5,152 nucleotides of DNA. Source: Rubrobacter sp. Lineage in GTDB: Bacteria; Actinomycetota; Rubrobacteria; Rubrobacterales; Rubrobacteraceae. Shown one piece after another: positions 5,003 through 5,152 of the stretch (its first letter is position 1; each line of letters starts with the position of its first letter). The stretch lies in assembly GCA_019247245.1 (NCBI GenBank), contig JAFAPF010000096.1, positions 1-5,152 of the forward strand, given 5' to 3'. Below the pieces are notes generated by a model. That model saw nothing but the letters and a program-made list of their open reading frames with translations, did no database searches and was not told the DNA's origin. Made by a program: the position numbers and the translations under genes.

Positions 5003-5152
5003 TCAGCGGGCTGTCCACCCACCGTCTATGGTCAAAGATGCACCGTTTATAAAAGAAGCTTCGGGTGCACAGAGGTACGCCACCATCTCGGCGACTTCCT
5101 CGGGCTCGATGAGGCGTTTTATTGTGGGCTCGGTGAGCATAATCTTCTCTAT
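5003..5152 (-). CDS. bdhA: 3-hydroxybutyrate dehydrogenase, C-terminal fragment (SDR family)
   Basis: The frame enters from the right edge and ends at TGA 5003-5005, giving 49 residues. It reads IKRLIEPEEVAEMVAYLC, then APEASFINGASLTIDGGWTA and a final R. The 'PEEVA..V.YL.' helix and the 'G..L.IDGGW' strand are the standard end of classical short-chain dehydrogenases. KRLIEP and the terminal DGGWTAR are typical of D-3-hydroxybutyrate dehydrogenases, which oxidise 3-hydroxybutyrate to acetoacetate with NAD in polyhydroxybutyrate catabolism. The NAD-binding motif and catalytic Tyr/Lys lie outside the window, so another SDR cannot be fully excluded. The patatin gene follows on the same strand. 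Confidence 0.8.
   Translation of the reverse strand: MEKIMLTEPTIKRLIEPEEVAEMVAYLCAPEASFINGASLTIDGGWTAR

Overview
This is about 5.2 kb of bacterial DNA with roughly balanced base composition and low coding density. No gene here is diagnostic of a phylum. The F420/deazaflavin-type reductase, the GAF and TPR/BTAD-like remnants, and the many broken genes with long gaps would fit a large-genome soil bacterium such as a Chloroflexota (Ktedonobacteria-like) or actinobacterial relative. That placement is an inference of low confidence.

Layout, left to right. (1) 3-182 (+): C-terminal end of a probable XRE-type helix-turn-helix regulator that enters from the left. (2) 183-659: no convincing gene; it holds a 19-codon ORF with a good ribosome binding site, a perfect 11-bp inverted repeat and a 16-bp tandem duplication. 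(3) 660-1310 (-): an intact AlkA-type DNA-3-methyladenine glycosylase, the only complete gene in the window. (4) 1311-1967: intergenic, with tandem hairpins and two of the three GTGTACAC boxes. (5) 1968-2393 (+): decayed gene ending in the C-terminal half of a GAF domain. (6) 2491-3026 (-): nitroreductase-family deazaflavin-dependent oxidoreductase, broken by one missing base. (7) about 3161-3312 (+): a fainter remnant resembling a TPR/BTAD repeat pair. (8) 3525-4768 (-): patatin-like phospholipase with a DUF3734-type C-terminus, also broken by one missing base. (9) 5003-5152 (-): C-terminus of a 3-hydroxybutyrate dehydrogenase that runs off the right edge.

How they fit together. The hydroxybutyrate dehydrogenase and the patatin lie on the same strand with a 234-base gap and could form a polyhydroxybutyrate or lipid catabolic pair (inference). 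The glycosylase repairs alkylated bases and looks like a stand-alone gene. The main theme is gene erosion. Two otherwise well-conserved enzymes each need exactly one inserted base to be restored, and two + strand regulatory-type genes survive only as fragments with stop codons. I see no clear new multi-gene system, and no CRISPR array, tRNA, rRNA or recognisable insertion sequence.
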